From: an uncultured Ruminococcus sp.
Lineage (GTDB): Bacteria > Bacillota > Clostridia > Oscillospirales > Ruminococcaceae
Assembly: GCA_900543105.1 (NCBI GenBank)
Contig: UQQA01000069.1
Location: 1-13,499 of the forward strand
DNA: 13,499 nucleotides
Direction of reading: 5' to 3'
In this document: positions 12,687 to 13,499 of the stretch, piece after piece
Layout: each line of letters opens with the position of its first letter
Numbering within the stretch: the first letter of the stretch is position 1
Notes under the pieces: model-generated
Told to the model about the DNA's origin: nothing
What the model saw: only the letters and a program-made list of their open reading frames with translations
The model's database searches: none
Made by a program: the position numbers and the translations under genes

Positions 12687-13430
12687 TCATTCCGCACTGA
12701 TATATTCTTCCCTTATGCTGTCATACTTTCCCGAAGCTTTGAGCTTTTCTATCGACTTATTTATCTTTTTAAGAAGTGCCGTATTGCCCTTTGCAACGCC
12801 GATAGCGTATTCTTCCTCAGTGAGAGGCTCATCGATGAGTTTAAGTTCACTGTCCCTTTCAGCAAAGATCTTAGCCGGTTCGCCATCGACAACGACTGCG
12901 TCAAGTTCGCCTGCTTTAAGTTCATCAACAGCCTGTGAAGCATTTGTGAAGCTTTCGATCGTCACATCTTCTATCTCGGAAGCATAGATCATTCCTGTCG
13001 TGTATATCTGAACACCGATACGCTTGCCTTTCAAGTCGTCAACAGACGAAATTTCCGAATCATTCGGCACGATTATAAGCTGCGAAGCGGTTTCGTATGG
13101 GACACTGAAATCTATCTGCTGGAGTTTTTCATCGGTAACGGATATTGCGGCAACGGCTATATCGGCTTTTCCACTCTGTATCGACGGAATGATCGAGCCG
13201 AAGTCCATATCGATTATTTCAAGATTATATCCCATATCCGCAGCGACAGCTTTGGCAAATTCGACATCGATACCTACCATTTTATCGTCTTCATAATATT
13301 CATACGGCGGAAATTCGGCGTTAGTAGCCATTATGAGAGTTTTTTCGCCGCCGGTGCAGCCGCTCAGTCCAAGCACGGTCAAAGTCATAGCAGCAGCTGC
13401 TAATATCTTAAAAATGCGTAACGATATCAT
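12687..13430 (-). CDS. Amino-acid ABC transporter solute-binding lipoprotein (SBP family 3)
   Basis: This 247-residue protein belongs to the type 3 periplasmic/solute-binding family (HisJ/GlnH-like) and should capture a polar amino acid outside the membrane. The signal peptide (residues 1-24) ends in a lipobox LSGC with lipidated Cys25. The ligand-binding pocket includes NAEFPPYEYYEDDKMVGID (37-55), the ISVTDEKLQQIDFS hinge strand (96-109) and LDAVVVDGEPA (176-186). The arginine that usually binds the substrate carboxylate in this hinge strand aligns with Lys102. The start at 13428-13430 follows AGAGAGGTGG with good spacing. The longer frame would have to begin at TTG 27 nt upstream and adds charged residues before the signal. 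No permease or ATPase gene lies next to it here, so the partner transporter must be elsewhere. Confidence 0.92.
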   Translation of the reverse strand: MISLRIFKILAAAAMTLTVLGLSGCTGGEKTLIMATNAEFPPYEYYEDDKMVGIDVEFAKAVAADMGYNLEIIDMDFGSIIPSIQSGKADIAVAAISVTDEKLQQIDFSVPYETASQLIIVPNDSEISSVDDLKGKRIGVQIYTTGMIYASEIEDVTIESFTNASQAVDELKAGELDAVVVDGEPAKIFAERDSELKLIDEPLTEEEYAIGVAKGNTALLKKINKSIEKLKASGKYDSIREEYISAE

Positions 13431-13478
13431 TTTATCCACCTCTCTGTTTTTTCTCAACGGGCATATTCATACACAATT

Positions 13479-13484
13479 ATTATA
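13479..13484 (-). promoter_or_regulatory. Probable -10 box of the binding-protein gene
   Basis: A perfect TATAAT on the minus strand lies 48 bp before the ATG. The -35 box would fall beyond the end of the window at about 13502, so the promoter is seen only in part. Confidence 0.55.
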
Positions 13485-13499
13485 CATTTTTAAATTTGT

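Overview
The window looks like chromosome from a low-to-mid GC Gram-positive anaerobe of the Clostridia, most likely a Ruminococcus-type member of the Oscillospiraceae. This is an inference from gene content (a bacterial V-type ATPase, the ACT/PFL-family pair, a zinc-ribbon PASTA kinase-like protein), strong sigma-A promoters with extended -10 boxes, and GGAGG-type ribosome binding sites. There is no prophage, CRISPR array, or intact insertion sequence with a transposase.

Layout. Positions 21-3378 (minus strand) hold three V-type ATPase genes, read in the order small coiled-coil peripheral-stalk subunit, subunit C, subunit I. Upstream of them lies an unusual 170-bp imperfect palindrome (about 3467-3636). 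One end of a second copy of this element forms the first 23 bases of the window, just after the subunit I gene. Next come PFL-family/DUF711 and ACT-domain genes (3634-5292, minus). Across a 296-bp AT-rich control region, a plus-strand operon diverges from them: an Lrp/AsnC regulator, a class I/II aminotransferase and ispE (5589-8090), with overlapping gene ends. A bidirectional terminator at 8109-8154 separates ispE from a convergent membrane-anchored alpha/beta hydrolase (8153-9109).

The second part holds a tRNA-Arg(ACG) with a consensus promoter and its own terminator (9272-9437), a solitary DRE-TIM aldolase-like gene (9517-10497, minus), a PASTA-domain protein kinase homologue (10707-12560, minus), and a lipoprotein amino-acid-type solute-binding protein (12687-13430, minus). 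Each of the last three has its own recognisable promoter, or for the binding protein a partial one, so they look like single-gene transcription units.

How the genes work together. The clearest functional units are the V-ATPase stalk/membrane genes and the divergent pair ACT-PFL / Lrp-aminotransferase, which would fit amino-acid sensing and metabolism. ispE supplies isoprenoid precursors and appears to be translationally coupled to the aminotransferase. The most notable observations are: (1) the palindromic MITE-like element, whose two copies both begin at a TAA stop codon and regenerate it; (2) the kinase homologue, which has lost both catalytic aspartates (HRD to HRG, DFG to GFA) and so should be a pseudokinase; and (3) the ACT-PFL module of unknown function facing an Lrp-type regulator.
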